This document shows positions 1-10,900 of a stretch of DNA of 64,000 nt, one piece after another. Position 1 is the first letter of the stretch, and each line of letters begins with the position of its first letter. The translations under genes were made by a program, and so were the position numbers. The notes under the pieces are model-generated. The model worked only from the letters and a program-made list of their open reading frames with translations. It made no database searches and had not been told where the DNA came from. This stretch comes from Kitasatospora sp. MAA19. GTDB taxonomy: Bacteria; Actinomycetota; Actinomycetes; Streptomycetales; Streptomycetaceae. The DNA lies in NCBI RefSeq assembly GCF_029894125.1, contig NZ_JARXYZ010000018.1, positions 1 through 64,000 on the forward strand. Reading direction: 5' to 3'.

Positions 1-87
1 AATGTCACCCGCTCCCGCCTTGGACGCCTCACCCGCCAGGGCTTCCTCACCCAACCCGGACGAGGCATCTACCAGAAACGGACTTAA
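1..87 (+). CDS. C-terminal end of an unidentified protein (partial)
   Basis: Reading in frame from base 1 gives 28 codons ending in TAA at 85-87. The peptide is basic and ends QPGRGIYQKRT. Its pattern (SRLGRLTRQGFLTQPGRG) resembles the recognition helix and wing of a winged-helix DNA-binding protein, but 28 residues are too few for a firm call. The start is left of the window. Confidence 0.4.
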   Translation, partial: NVTRSRLGRLTRQGFLTQPGRGIYQKRT

Positions 88-108
88 CGTCCTCTGAGAA
101 CTCCCGCC

Positions 109-843
109 GTGGTGGCGGGCGCCGACGCGCCAACGGGTCCGGTGACGACATCAGGGCGGGCGGGCGCTGAGCCCGCCCAGGCGGCGCGGGTGTGGCGGCG
201 CGCGCAGACTCGCGCGCTTGAGGGCATTGCGGCCGCTGCCGCTTTCCCCTGGCTGGAGCCCTGGGCAGGGCCCAGGCTGTCCGCGCTGACCGGCGCGGTC
301 GAGCAGGCTCGCGGAACGGTTGCCCGCTGTGTTGACCCTCGCGAACTGCTGACGGCTGCCTGCGTGGCGGCCCTGCCCGTGCCGGTCGGGCTGCAGGAAG
401 GGCTGTCGGAGTGTGCGGGGAGTTGGGGGGTCGACGGGGAGTGGCTGCTGCTGGAGGCGTGGACGCGCTGGCAGAGCGCCTGCGCCGAAGGCGAGGCACA
501 GGTGGCGAACTGCGTACGGGCGGCGTCCGCCGTGGTCTACGAGGCGTTCGGCCGGCGGCGCAAAGGCCGTGATGAGGCGCTGGACAGCGTCCAGCGCCTC
601 ATCACGGCCTCAATCGACCAGGGACGTCGGCATGCTGCGAAGGAGCATGCCGGGCCCGTCCGCCTGATTCGAATGGCGATCCCACTTCTTGAAGCAGAGC
701 CGTTCACCGGCCGAGAGCACGATCCGCTCACCCCCTGGCAAGCCGGAGTGATCGCGGTTTACCAGAGCGGTGTCGACTGGCCAGCCGGCGAGGTCTCGCT
801 CGCCGCTCCCCGGGCGGTGGCCGATCTGCTCCTGGGCGGCTGA
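109..843 (+). CDS. Hypothetical protein, 244 aa
   Basis: Open frame of 244 codons from a GTG at 109 to TGA at 841-843. No family is recognised. The product is Ala-rich and probably helical, with no obvious signal peptide or membrane segment. The start is uncertain because no convincing ribosome binding site precedes the GTG. It ends 12 bp before the stop of the integrase, which runs towards it on the other strand, so the two genes are convergent. A long near-perfect palindrome (564-610) lies inside it. Its position between a probable DNA-binding protein and an integrase suggests cargo or a maintenance gene of the element, which is inference. Confidence 0.5.
   Translation: MVAGADAPTGPVTTSGRAGAEPAQAARVWRRAQTRALEGIAAAAAFPWLEPWAGPRLSALTGAVEQARGTVARCVDPRELLTAACVAALPVPVGLQEGLSECAGSWGVDGEWLLLEAWTRWQSACAEGEAQVANCVRAASAVVYEAFGRRRKGRDEALDSVQRLITASIDQGRRHAAKEHAGPVRLIRMAIPLLEAEPFTGREHDPLTPWQAGVIAVYQSGVDWPAGEVSLAAPRAVADLLLGG
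564..610. repeat. 22-bp inverted repeat with 3-nt loop inside a gene
   Basis: The left arm 564-585 is matched exactly by the right arm 589-610, with the loop AGC between. The inner arm reads GATGAGGCGCTGGAC. It lies wholly inside the 244-codon frame, where it encodes residues around KGRDEALDSVQRLITA. Such a long perfect stem in coding sequence is unusual. Confidence 0.85.
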
Positions 844-855
844 CACCCGGGCGGG

Positions 856-2112
856 TCAAGCAACGTGGCGGGGCTGGAAAGCGGGCCAGTTCTCAAGGTC
901 CGTCGCAGCCAGTTCGTACGCCTGGGCGAGTGCGTTGACCGCGTCGTCGGCCGCGTGCTTGAGCAGGTGCCCGTAGATGTTAATGGTCGTCGCGATGGTC
1001 GAATGCCGCAGCGCCTTCGACACGATGGCGATGGACACCCCGGAGGTGATCATGATGGTCGCCACCGTGTGCCGCAGGTCGTGAATCGTGATCTGCGGCA
1101 GCCCGGCCTCGGCCTGGCGGTGCCGCAACTGGTCCAGGACGTACTGCGGACGCAACGGAGCTCCGTCGGCGCTCGCGAAGACGAGTCCACGCAACGGCGC
1201 TCCCGGAGGCAGCAGAGACTGCTGGTAGTCGGCCTGGCGCTGCAGCGCCGCCAGGACCCGTGGATTGACGCTGGCCCAGTTCTTGCTCGCCTTGGTCTTC
1301 GGCGCGCACAGGTGTAGTTCGTTGTTGTCGATGGTGGCCAGGGTCCAGCGGACGAAGATCTTGCGCTCCATGAAGTGGACGTCCTCCCAGTGCAGCCCCA
1401 GCACCTCCCCGCGTCGCATCCCGGTTCCCAGCATCACCTCGAACACGTCGGCGACCTGGTCGCGGTAGTACAGCTCGTTGTGACGCAGGAACGCCGCCGC
1501 CTGCACCGCGGTCCAGCACAGGCGCTCGGCCGCCGCCGGTCGCGCGCCGATGGCACCCTCGGCCGCGTTGTAGCCGATCAGACGCTCCTTGTGGACGGCA
1601 TGATTCAGGGCGCTGCGCAGCGTTGCCCCGAGCCGGTAGACCGTCGGTGCGCCGCGGCCTTGATCCCGCAGGTCGGTCTGCCAGGCGGCGACGTGCCGGG
1701 AGCGCAGGTCCTTCAACCGCATTCGGCCGAACACCGGAAGAAGCTCCTGGCGGACGCACTTGGCGTAGGAGGCCGCGGTGGACGGCTTGAGTGTCCATTC
1801 CTTCAACGCCACCCACTCCAGCAGGAACGCACCAACCGTGAGCTTGCGGTCCTCGAACACACCCGTCGCCTCCGCGTTCAGTACGGACTGCAGCGCGTAC
1901 ACGGCATCCGCCCGTGACCCGTAGCCGCTGCGCCGCCGGGTGCTGCGTCCCTCGCCGTTCGTCGGCATGTCCACCGCGTACGCCCAGCTCCCGTGCAGCT
2001 CATCCGCCGCCAGCCGCGGGCAGCGCGCCCCGACCGGACGTCGATCCGCAGCCCGACATCCACAGCGCCGGTAGACCCGCCCACGCTCGAACTCGGCCCC
2101 ACTACCCGCCAT
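856..2112 (-). CDS. Tyrosine recombinase / phage-type integrase
   Basis: The 418-residue product is a complete tyrosine integrase. The N-terminal part (about 1-90) holds a short Cys/Arg-rich segment and an AP2-like arm-binding region. A SAM-like core-binding domain follows (about 90-190), then the catalytic domain (about 200-400). Catalytic residues are visible: Arg233 in TGMRRGE, Lys274 in PKTKAS, His344 and Arg347 in HDLRH, His370 in LRHS and nucleophile Tyr380 in NIYGHL. Length and order match integrases of Streptomyces integrative elements. It is transcribed leftwards and divergently from the 768-residue gene. A 28-bp palindrome lies in the shared upstream region. It presumably catalyses integration and excision of this element, though another att site or integrase could be involved. 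Confidence 0.93.
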   Translation of the reverse strand: MAGSGAEFERGRVYRRCGCRAADRRPVGARCPRLAADELHGSWAYAVDMPTNGEGRSTRRRSGYGSRADAVYALQSVLNAEATGVFEDRKLTVGAFLLEWVALKEWTLKPSTAASYAKCVRQELLPVFGRMRLKDLRSRHVAAWQTDLRDQGRGAPTVYRLGATLRSALNHAVHKERLIGYNAAEGAIGARPAAAERLCWTAVQAAAFLRHNELYYRDQVADVFEVMLGTGMRRGEVLGLHWEDVHFMERKIFVRWTLATIDNNELHLCAPKTKASKNWASVNPRVLAALQRQADYQQSLLPPGAPLRGLVFASADGAPLRPQYVLDQLRHRQAEAGLPQITIHDLRHTVATIMITSGVSIAIVSKALRHSTIATTINIYGHLLKHAADDAVNALAQAYELAATDLENWPAFQPRHVA

Positions 2113-2342
2113 CGAACTCTCCCTTCACACACGCAACTTCCTCCACATGACTGCCCACCCAGCAGCCACGAAGTCGCACCGAGCAAAGGGGGTCGAAGCG
2201 CACCCACAGCGCGCGAGGGCGCGCTCACCCCAATCCGACCCGGCATCAGGTTTGTCCCAGCTCTGGGCGCTCGCGCGGAACGCGTCGGCGACACGGCCCG
2301 GTCCGGGGATCTCATGATGGGGGCCGGCAGCCCGGCGTGGCC

Positions 2343-2370
2343 GACGGACCCCCTGATCAGGGGGTCCGTC
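2343..2370. promoter_or_regulatory. Perfect 28-bp palindrome between divergent genes
   Basis: The half-site GACGGACCCCCTGA (2343-2356) is followed directly by its reverse complement (2357-2370), with no loop. It lies in the 449-bp region between the integrase start (2112) and the start of the 768-residue gene (2562). No coding sequence is evident in that region. A loopless dyad fits a repressor operator better than a terminator. The protein that binds it is unknown. Confidence 0.6.
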
Positions 2371-2561
2371 AAAGCGAATCAAGCCCACTCTGCTCCTTGG
2401 TGGATGGAGCATGACAGGCGTGACGATCCGTGCAAGTTGGGTGTATGTGGCTATTCACGATCACAAAATGAGGAAACCGCCACAGGGACCCCACGCCCCG
2501 GCGTAGTCTGCGGGAGTTACCGCAGGCGGGCCGGGGTGGCCTGTAGTGCGGCGGAGGTGCC

Positions 2562-4868
2562 ATGGGCGGGGACCCGTATATGTCAGCAATGGTCGGCGAT
2601 AACGGGCGAACGGGGGTGCCCGATCCGTATGGAGAACAGGCTCTGCTGACCCCCGCCATGACGAAAGGCTATGACGCGACGCCCAGCAGGGAACGGCACC
2701 TGCTGCTGAGCTATCTCGAAGCAGCGGTTGCCGCCCGCCGGGCACCAGTGCACACCGCCGTCGCCTTCAACGCCGTGTACTTCGGGTACAACCTCGGGGG
2801 TGACGGTTACGGTGGAAGCCCGCTCCGCCTCGACGACTTCCCTGTGATTACCCTCGGAGGGTGCGCTCCCCCGCTACCGGTCGGCGCCATGGTGTGCGTG
2901 GCCACGGGATCGGACCCGCTCTACGCAGAGATCGTCTACCGCGAGGGCGCACACCCGGAAGTGGGGACCCTTGGGGATGTACCAGCTTGGGTGTCCGGGG
3001 CTCCTGTTGGTGCCGCAGGCCCAGGCAGGCCGGCCACCGGCGCGGCTCTCCGGCGAAGAGAACTTCTGGTCCCGGACCTCCATGCTTTTGGCCCGGCCCT
3101 GAGCCTTTCACCGGCCCAACTCCACCGCTTACGCACACGTCGGCGCTGGATCAACGAGGATGGGCACGTCGTCGTCGACGTCTCCTACCCGTGCCCGGAA
3201 GCGGCCCGGTGCGACGACCTGACAGCCTATGCGGACCATCTCCTGACCACGGCACGGGATCAGCTGCTGAGTCCCTTCGTTCCCGTGTCCCTGGCCGAAC
3301 TCATGGGCGGCACAAGTGATGGCGAACTGCGAACGGGTCTGCTCGGTCTGCTCGACACGGTACGGGGCGTCCTCGGCTCCTGTGCCGCGCTGCGCACATG
3401 GGGCCACTACGCCGTCACCCGTGCCTCTCTCGCGGAGTGCTGGGGCGATACAGGCCCGCTGGGCGGCGGCGACCTCAGGTCCTTCGCAGGTGCGGTGGGA
3501 CATGCAGCCACCCCGTCGAGACAACGGCGCCATGGCGGTCTCGCCCCGGTTACTGTGTACACGGCGGTCGGACCGCGGCTTCGCCAGTTCCCCGGTGCGA
3601 CGGAACTGCTCAGGGGAGTGGGGTACGCCGCGGCGGTCTGCCGGGCGAACCTGGCAATCGCCGACGTTGTCCGAGGGGACAGTAACCAGGGTCTGTTCGA
3701 GAACGGCTCTCTGATCACGCTCGACGACGCCTTCGAGAGCGGGGGCGTCTGGCGGTCTCATTATCCTGGTGGCACCGGAGCGCCCTGCGACCCCTTGGCC
3801 CCAGCAGGACGTGGTTGGACATCGACACTTCCTGCGCCGCCGGATCCGGAAACAGGGAGGGATGCGGAAGCGGACGTCGATCCGGTCGATCTGCCCCTCG
3901 CCGACGATGCCTTCCTTGGCCCTAGTGAACTTCTGCGGAACGACGCGAAGGAGATCACCTGGCGGTCGCCCTTGCGGCTGGCCCATCTCGTTGACGGCTG
4001 GTTCCCCCTGCACCCGCATGTCGCACGCGAACTCCGCTGGTCCCACGGCCCACGTCTCACGTCACACCTCGAACTTGGTCACGCCGGCCGGATACTGGTC
4101 GAACGCGAGGCGGCTCAGGACGTCATGGCCGAACTCGGCGACGAATCCGATCGTTTGACGGGAATCCACTGGCCCCGCGACTTCTTCCCCGGTCTGATGC
4201 TTGAGTTGCGCTGGCTCCGCGGTGAAACAGTGATCCGCGTGGCCACGACCCCGCTCCCGGAGCCGTTGTACGTCAGCGACCGGGTGATCGGGCACTGCTA
4301 CGACCCCCGCGTGCTCACCAGAGAGGATGCTCCCGGTAGCGATCGTCATGGTGACAGCGCGGCAGGACTCGGCCCCCGGCAATTGGTGATGCGCACCGTG
4401 CGCCGCTGCGGGCTGCTCACCCTGGACGGCCATGCCCTATTGGACCGTTCGGTTCTGCCGAGCGCGACCTACGGGCGTCGACCGGCGCGCTCCCAGACAG
4501 CCGCTCTGGAGTCGGCGGTCGCGGAGCTGATCGCGGAACGACTTCTGGAATCGGCCCTCGGCAGCCGGGATGTCTGGGGCCAACCGCACTACCCGGCGCG
4601 CGACGGGCAGCTGACCATCCCGCTCATCGGCTACCGGCCTGTACCACGACGGGTGATACGCCCCTGGGGCGGTACGAAACTGGATGGGTCGGGGCTGCCC
4701 GCTTCCCAGCTCGTTGCAGGTCACCTGCGGCGCCTCCGGCCGGGTTGCTTCCCCAGCGAAGCGCAGCGAGCTGCCTTCCGCGAACACTGCCGCAGGCTTG
4801 GCAAGGCGGACGGCTGGGAACTGCCCTACGGCTACACGTTCGTAACCGAGCACACACGCGGCCGCTGA
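2562..4868 (+). CDS. Uncharacterised 768-aa protein, first gene of three-gene cluster
   Basis: The ATG at 2562 follows GCGGAGGTGCC, a good ribosome binding site. I recognise no family. The protein looks soluble, with no signal peptide or membrane segment. It has a compact N-terminal part (about 35-290), a central region with WGHYAVTRASLAECWGD, a poorly conserved acidic linker (about 415-450), and a C-terminal half rich in Arg and Trp (LRWSHGPR, HWPRDFFPG). It is followed after 114 bp by the 2057-residue ATPase on the same strand, so the two are probably co-transcribed. The pairing with a giant ATPase inside an integrative element suggests a dedicated partner, perhaps an effector or recognition subunit of a defence or maintenance system. 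That role is inference. Confidence 0.8.
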   Translation: MGGDPYMSAMVGDNGRTGVPDPYGEQALLTPAMTKGYDATPSRERHLLLSYLEAAVAARRAPVHTAVAFNAVYFGYNLGGDGYGGSPLRLDDFPVITLGGCAPPLPVGAMVCVATGSDPLYAEIVYREGAHPEVGTLGDVPAWVSGAPVGAAGPGRPATGAALRRRELLVPDLHAFGPALSLSPAQLHRLRTRRRWINEDGHVVVDVSYPCPEAARCDDLTAYADHLLTTARDQLLSPFVPVSLAELMGGTSDGELRTGLLGLLDTVRGVLGSCAALRTWGHYAVTRASLAECWGDTGPLGGGDLRSFAGAVGHAATPSRQRRHGGLAPVTVYTAVGPRLRQFPGATELLRGVGYAAAVCRANLAIADVVRGDSNQGLFENGSLITLDDAFESGGVWRSHYPGGTGAPCDPLAPAGRGWTSTLPAPPDPETGRDAEADVDPVDLPLADDAFLGPSELLRNDAKEITWRSPLRLAHLVDGWFPLHPHVARELRWSHGPRLTSHLELGHAGRILVEREAAQDVMAELGDESDRLTGIHWPRDFFPGLMLELRWLRGETVIRVATTPLPEPLYVSDRVIGHCYDPRVLTREDAPGSDRHGDSAAGLGPRQLVMRTVRRCGLLTLDGHALLDRSVLPSATYGRRPARSQTAALESAVAELIAERLLESALGSRDVWGQPHYPARDGQLTIPLIGYRPVPRRVIRPWGGTKLDGSGLPASQLVAGHLRRLRPGCFPSEAQRAAFREHCRRLGKADGWELPYGYTFVTEHTRGR

Positions 4869-4982
4869 TCCGTGAACCCAGGCTTCCGATCTCTTCCCGC
4901 CGTCTTGTCCCATTTTCCCTGGCTCCTCGGCGTCGAGCGAACCGATCGCGTAGAAGCAGCCGCAGAAACGGAGTAGGCGTAC

Positions 4983-7900
4983 ATGCACGACCGTTACCGC
5001 GTCATCACGGGGCCGCCGTTGTCCCCGCCGACCGCATCGGCCGAGGACCTCGAAGGCCTGGCCGGTGCGCTCAACGCTTTGAAACACCCGGTCGACGCCA
5101 TCGTGAGCGAGTTCACGGTCGACATGGTTGAACTCGCCTTCAACTCACTGGCGCCCAGAGAACGGCAGAAGCTGCTCGGCAGCTTGGGCATCCGCATGGC
5201 GGCCCCACGGCGGGTGGGCAGGGCCCTGTGTCAGGACGTTCTCTCCCGGCTGCGGCGCGATGTCCGGCAGCACACATGCACCTGCGGTATCAGGGACCTC
5301 ACGCCCACCGTGTTGGACCAGATCGTCGAGGTCGCCTTCGCCCAGGACGACAAGACCGTCTCCGACCCCGTTTCCCGATGGGGCGGCACGTTGCTCCGGG
5401 CCACAGTGTTTGCTTGGTGCAACGCCTCCGTCGCCGACGCCTACGTTCTCGCCTGGGCGGCCAACCAGGACTGGTTCACAGAGATGGCCGACGAGGAGGA
5501 GTCTCTACGCCTAGCCTCCGTGGCCGACGAGGCCCGCTCTGTTGTGGCGGCGTACCCGTATTTCAAGGGCATACGGGAAGGCCGCGAGCGGGTGTCCGCG
5601 GGTGACGGAAAGGGCGAAGCGCCTGCCGTCATGAGCGGGTCGGGCGGGAAGGCCGCGGCTTCCGAGGACGCCGTGTCGGACTCCAGCGTCCCACGCGACG
5701 TGCCGATGGCCGCGTCCGAAGACGCTAGTGCCAACCGGAGGACGGATCCGGAGGAAGCCTGCCGACAGTTGGAGTCGGCTCTCGCGCTGGCTCGGCAAGC
5801 CGCGGAGAACGTGACCGGTACGGTGGCAGACGGCCGCCCTCCGCATGACGGGGACCTGGCTGCACTGGGCGCGCTGGGCGCCGTCTTCGACACCGCCGAC
5901 GCGGTGTTCCGCGGGGCCGGGATGAACGGGGTGCCCCGCCGACTGGAGGACATGACGCAGGCTGCACGCGAGTACCGGACGGTACATGACCATGACCGCC
6001 AGGTACGGGAGACGCTGCGGGAACTGCTGGACGTCGCATGTCGGCCGGACAGTCCCGCCGCCTCCGCCGCCGAGGCCGTGCGAGGAGCGACCCGCTCTCT
6101 GCTGGACGCAGTGGTGTGGGAGCAGACCCAACGGCAGGAAAGCGCCGTGCTCGCCGACCTCGTACGGCTGATCCGGGAGGGGCGACAGGAATACGGAGCG
6201 ACGGAGACCCTGGCCCTGCAGGATCAGATGGTGCAGGTACTGCCCGCGTGTGCCATGGCGGTGGTCATGGCCCCGGAGCTGGCGCTGGCGCAGCCGGAGG
6301 AGGCCTTCGCAGAGTCGGCCGAGACTGGGGCCACGGTTGAGATCCAGGCGAACGTGAATACCGCCGAAGGTGATGTCGGAGGAGTCGACGAGCCTGCCGC
6401 CGCCGACATGACCGCAGAGCATGGGGAGCCGGTCGTCGAGCGGACGGACGAGGGCCTGACGGCCGGGCCTGGTGGCCGCGCCCCCGAGGGATCTCAGCCT
6501 CACGCCGTACCTGAGCCGGAAGCCCCCGCCCCGACACCGGTGGCCGGCCCGCTCGGCATTGACGACGTCCAGGCCATGGCGCCCACCGACGGGACGATGG
6601 CAGCGGCTACGGACCCGAAGGCGGACTTCCAGGCAGCGCTCGCCCCTGTGCCCGTATTTGTGTCGACCGCGTCGCACGACGAAGAAGCTCAGTCCGCAGA
6701 GTCGGTCCCGAAGGAACTCGCCCAGGTCACCATCGAGGAGAACCTTGGTGCGGTCATGGCGGAGAAGGCCCTAACGAGGCTGGTCGTGGAGCGACGCTTC
6801 GGACTCGCCCACCACGTCGCAAACGCAGCCGGTCACGCCGAGCCGCAGGTGGTTGCGCTCCGCCTGGCCGGTGCCGCCGGACTGCTGACGCCAGGTGACA
6901 GCCAGGGAGCCCGGCTGACTGCGGACCTGCTCCAGCAGTACAGCGGATACGCCGGCCGCGACACGGAAGGCAGCGAGTTCCTTCTGCTGCCCGCCTTGCT
7001 ACGTACGGCGCTGATCACCGGCGACCATCTGGCGGGTGCCCAGTTGAAGGCCTTGGCGCCCCGGATGTCGGAACGGTTGGCGGAGGCGGCGACCGCGGTT
7101 GCCGACCGTACCCTCAGCGGTGCCCTGATGATGGCCTCGCCGCTGGTAGTCAGCGCTGACGTCTCCGGGGCGGAGGTGCGGTTGCGAGAGTTGCTGGAGC
7201 AGTGTCGTGTTCTGCTCGTGCCACCGAGGCTTCGGTTCGTGCGGGCGACGGAGATCGCCAAGCACTGGCTGTCCGGCGACGGCCTCCTCGGATCGATGCT
7301 CACGACCGTGGTTGGCGACCACCGTGATGGGGCGGCCCAGGTACGCGAGCAGGCCGAGCGCCTGTCGAAGCTGCCCGAGGTCAACAACGAGATCGACCGT
7401 ATGGACCGCAAACACCGCGCGTCCAGTGGTAAGCCGCTCCAGGGCTTCGGGCGGCAAGACTTGGTGCATCTCGTGGAACGAACCGTCGGCCTGGCCAAGG
7501 AGTGGTGTCTGGCGGTCGACACCATCCGTCGTGGTGATCGCTCCGACAGCAACCGGGCGGTCAAGGAGATCTCATCCCTGCGCCGTTCCCTGCTGAACGG
7601 CCGGGAGGCGGTACTGGGCGAACTGGAGCAGCTGGCTCGTAGTTACGGCGCCGTCAAGGCCGCTACTGCCTGGGCGGCACTCGCTTCGATGGAGGACCTG
7701 TTCGCCCTGCTGGCAGGTGACACCGTGACCATGCGCCCCGGAAGTCCCGTGGATCCCGAACTCGTGCTGGACGCGGAACTGCTGAAGGTGTGCGACCGCC
7801 GTGACGAACGTCCGTCGCTCGACGAGCTGCTCACCGCGGTCGACCGGAGCTGGCAGGACGCTCTCGTTGAGCGGCTCGCCCACGATGCCTTTGCCGCAGC

Positions 7901-10900
7901 TCGTACCCTCGTCGACCTGGCGGGACGAGGGTTGCTGCCCGGCGCACAGACCGGGGAGTTCACCCCGCCCACGGTGGCCGAGATCGAGGCCCGGGCAGTT
8001 ACCCGGCGCGCGGAATTGTACGGAGAACACGACGACCTCGTTGCGGAACTGCATCGAGCGCAGGCCGACAGCGCCATTACCGACGACCAAGACCTGCGTC
8101 TCCAAGAACTCCTTGCCGACGCCAGGGGTCGGCTTGACGACATCGATGCGTACGGCCTGGCCCACGTACGACGGGCGCTCGACACCGTGCGGGACGACTT
8201 GCCCGCCTTCCGTCAGCAGGCGGCCGACCGGATCCGAGCCCGGCTCGACGTCCTGGACCCCACAGAGGAGTTGCGCTCACAGGTCCTGCGGCACCTGGAC
8301 ACCGGTGGCCTGGCCACGGCTGCGGATCTGGTCTACTTCCTGGAGATTAGCGAGGACGTCCCGGAGATCGACGGGGGCGAGTCCCACCTGACCGAGTTCT
8401 TCCCGGCCGTGCCCGACGGGCTGCCCAAGGGCATTGACCACGCCCTCGTCGACCTCGTCCGGTCCGGCGGAACGCACCCGGACATCCCTATCCTGGACTA
8501 CAGCGCGCTCTCGACCGACGAGGCGGCCCTGGCGGCGGACGCCGTTGAGGAATGGCGGGAGCTGGGTGCCACCGAGCCGAAGGATCGGCTTGAAGTGTCC
8601 GCCCGGCGACAGCTGCTCCCGGCCCTCAAACTCGTCGGCTACGAAGCCAAGAGCGCCAAGCCGCTGGACGAGAAGTCCCATCGGCGACGCGAGTACCGTC
8701 TCTTCGAAGCGACGGAAGTGGAGATCAACGGCAGGGCGAAGGCGCCCGCGTTCGGCTCGGAGATTCGGGAGCAGGGCGGCAACCTGCGTGTGCTGATGGT
8801 CTGGGGCCGTCCGTCCGCCAAGTACGTGATGAGCCTGGCTGAGAGCGACACCAGCGGTGCGAGCCTCCTCGTCCTCTATTTCGGCACGCTGGGCCGTGAA
8901 GCCCGTGTCGAACTTGCTGTCCAATCCGCCCGGTTGCAGCCGATGCTGGTCGTGGATGACGCCGCACTGGCCTATCTCGCGGCACGGGGGAACCGGCAGG
9001 TCAGCACGGCCACGCAGACCCTGCTGCCGTTCTCGGGCGTCAACCCCTACATCAGGGAGAAGCGCGGTCGGATCGGTCGGGAGATGTTTTACGGGCGTGA
9101 CGTCGAGCGCAAGAGCGTTCTCGACCGGAGCGGCACACAGGTCATCTTCGGCGGCCGGGGACTCGGTAAGTCCGCCCTGCTCAGTGACGCCGGGGAGCGG
9201 TTTGAGGAGCAGCGCCCCGGCTACCAGCTGGCGGTGTACGTGAACCTCGACCAGGAGAACATCGGCAAGGGCAGCTCGCTGGGGCCCGAGGCCCTGTGGA
9301 GCGTCCTTGACCAGAAGCTTAGGGCGGCCGAGGTGCTGGATGGACAGCCGAGCCGTAAATCGGGGAAGGACATCTCCGAACGGGTGCGCGCGGGCATCTG
9401 CGCCTGGCTCGACGGGGACTCCCGTCGGCGACTGCTGGTGCTGCTCGACGAGTGCGACCAGTTCTTCGAGGCCGACGCTCCCCGCTTCGATCAGACCAAG
9501 AAGCTCAAGGGCCTTGGGTCCGACACCAAGGACCGCGCCAAGGTCGTCTTCGCAGGCTTGCACTCCGTGCAGCGGTTCTCCAAGCTCGCCAGCAACGGGC
9601 CATTCGGTCACCTTGCGCAGACCCCGAAGGTGATTGGCCCGCTCGCACCCCAGTCCGCTGCCGAACTGTTGGTCGACCCCATGCGGGCGCTCGGCTTCGA
9701 GTTCCAGGACATAGATCTCGTCAACCGGGTACTCGGCTACTGCTCTTACCAGCCCTTCCTGCTCCAGATGTTCGGCCACCGGCTGGTTGAGGTGATGCAC
9801 CGTAAGCGGACGAGGCGTGGAGTCGAGGGGCCCCCGTACGCGGTAGAGATTGCCGACATCGAGGTCGTGGAGTCGGACACCGGCCTCAGGGACGGAATCT
9901 CGGCGGCGTTCAAGGACACCCTGAGTCTCGACCACCGCTACGACGTGATCGCCAACGTGCTGGCCTATCACGCGCGCCACCGCGGTCTGGAAGTGCGGCT
10001 GAGCGACGCCGAACTGCGCGAAGAGTGCGAGACATTCTGGCGCAAGGGTTTCGAACAGCTCGACACCGAGGGGTTCCGCGCGTATCTCTCCGAGATGGTG
10101 GGCCTCGGTATCCTCGCTCCCAACCACGATGGCCAGGGCTGGCATCTGAGGGGCCCGAACGCCCTTCGCATGATCGGCACCTCTCACGAGGTGGACGCCC
10201 GTCTGCTCAGGGCCGAACAGGACTGCGAACTCCAGGAGAGCATCGTGCAGGAGGGGCGTCCCGAGTTGCCCGACGGCCGGCCAGCCCCGCTCACCATTAC
10301 CCAGCTTGACGACCTCCTCGGTGAGCGAGCCAACCAGACGAGGGTCGTCCTCGGCACCATCGCGACCGGTGTCGGCGACGTCGGCGACACCCTTCGTACG
10401 GTTGCCGGACGTATCGCCGACTGGACGCTGCCGCCTGTCGGCAGGCCCAGTGTCTACAAGCAGGAACTCACGGGTGGGCGTCCGCGTGAACGACGTGTAG
10501 TCATCAGTGACTTCGCTCGGTACCCGGACGCCCGGCCCGAGGCCCCCCGGCAAGCTGTGGACCTGGCCGATACGCTGTTGCCTGTGACCCCGGGGGTGAC
10601 CCGCGCGGTGGTCGTGGTCACAGACCCCTCCCAGCTGGGCCTGTGGCGTCCCTTGCTGACGGCCACCGAACCCACCTCGGCTGCTCCTGTGGTGCTGCGC
10701 CGGCATGACCGCCGTAGCCTGCGCGGCTGGGCCCAGCGGGTCGAGAAGTTCCATACGGAGGACCGCCTGGACCGTCTCCACGAGCTGACCGGAGGCTGGC
10801 CGATCCTGGTTGACCGGGCCCACCGTCTCCACCGCGAACTGGGCGATCCGGACGCGGTGCTGCACAGACTGGCCGATCTGCGCGAGGACCGGGCCGAAGC

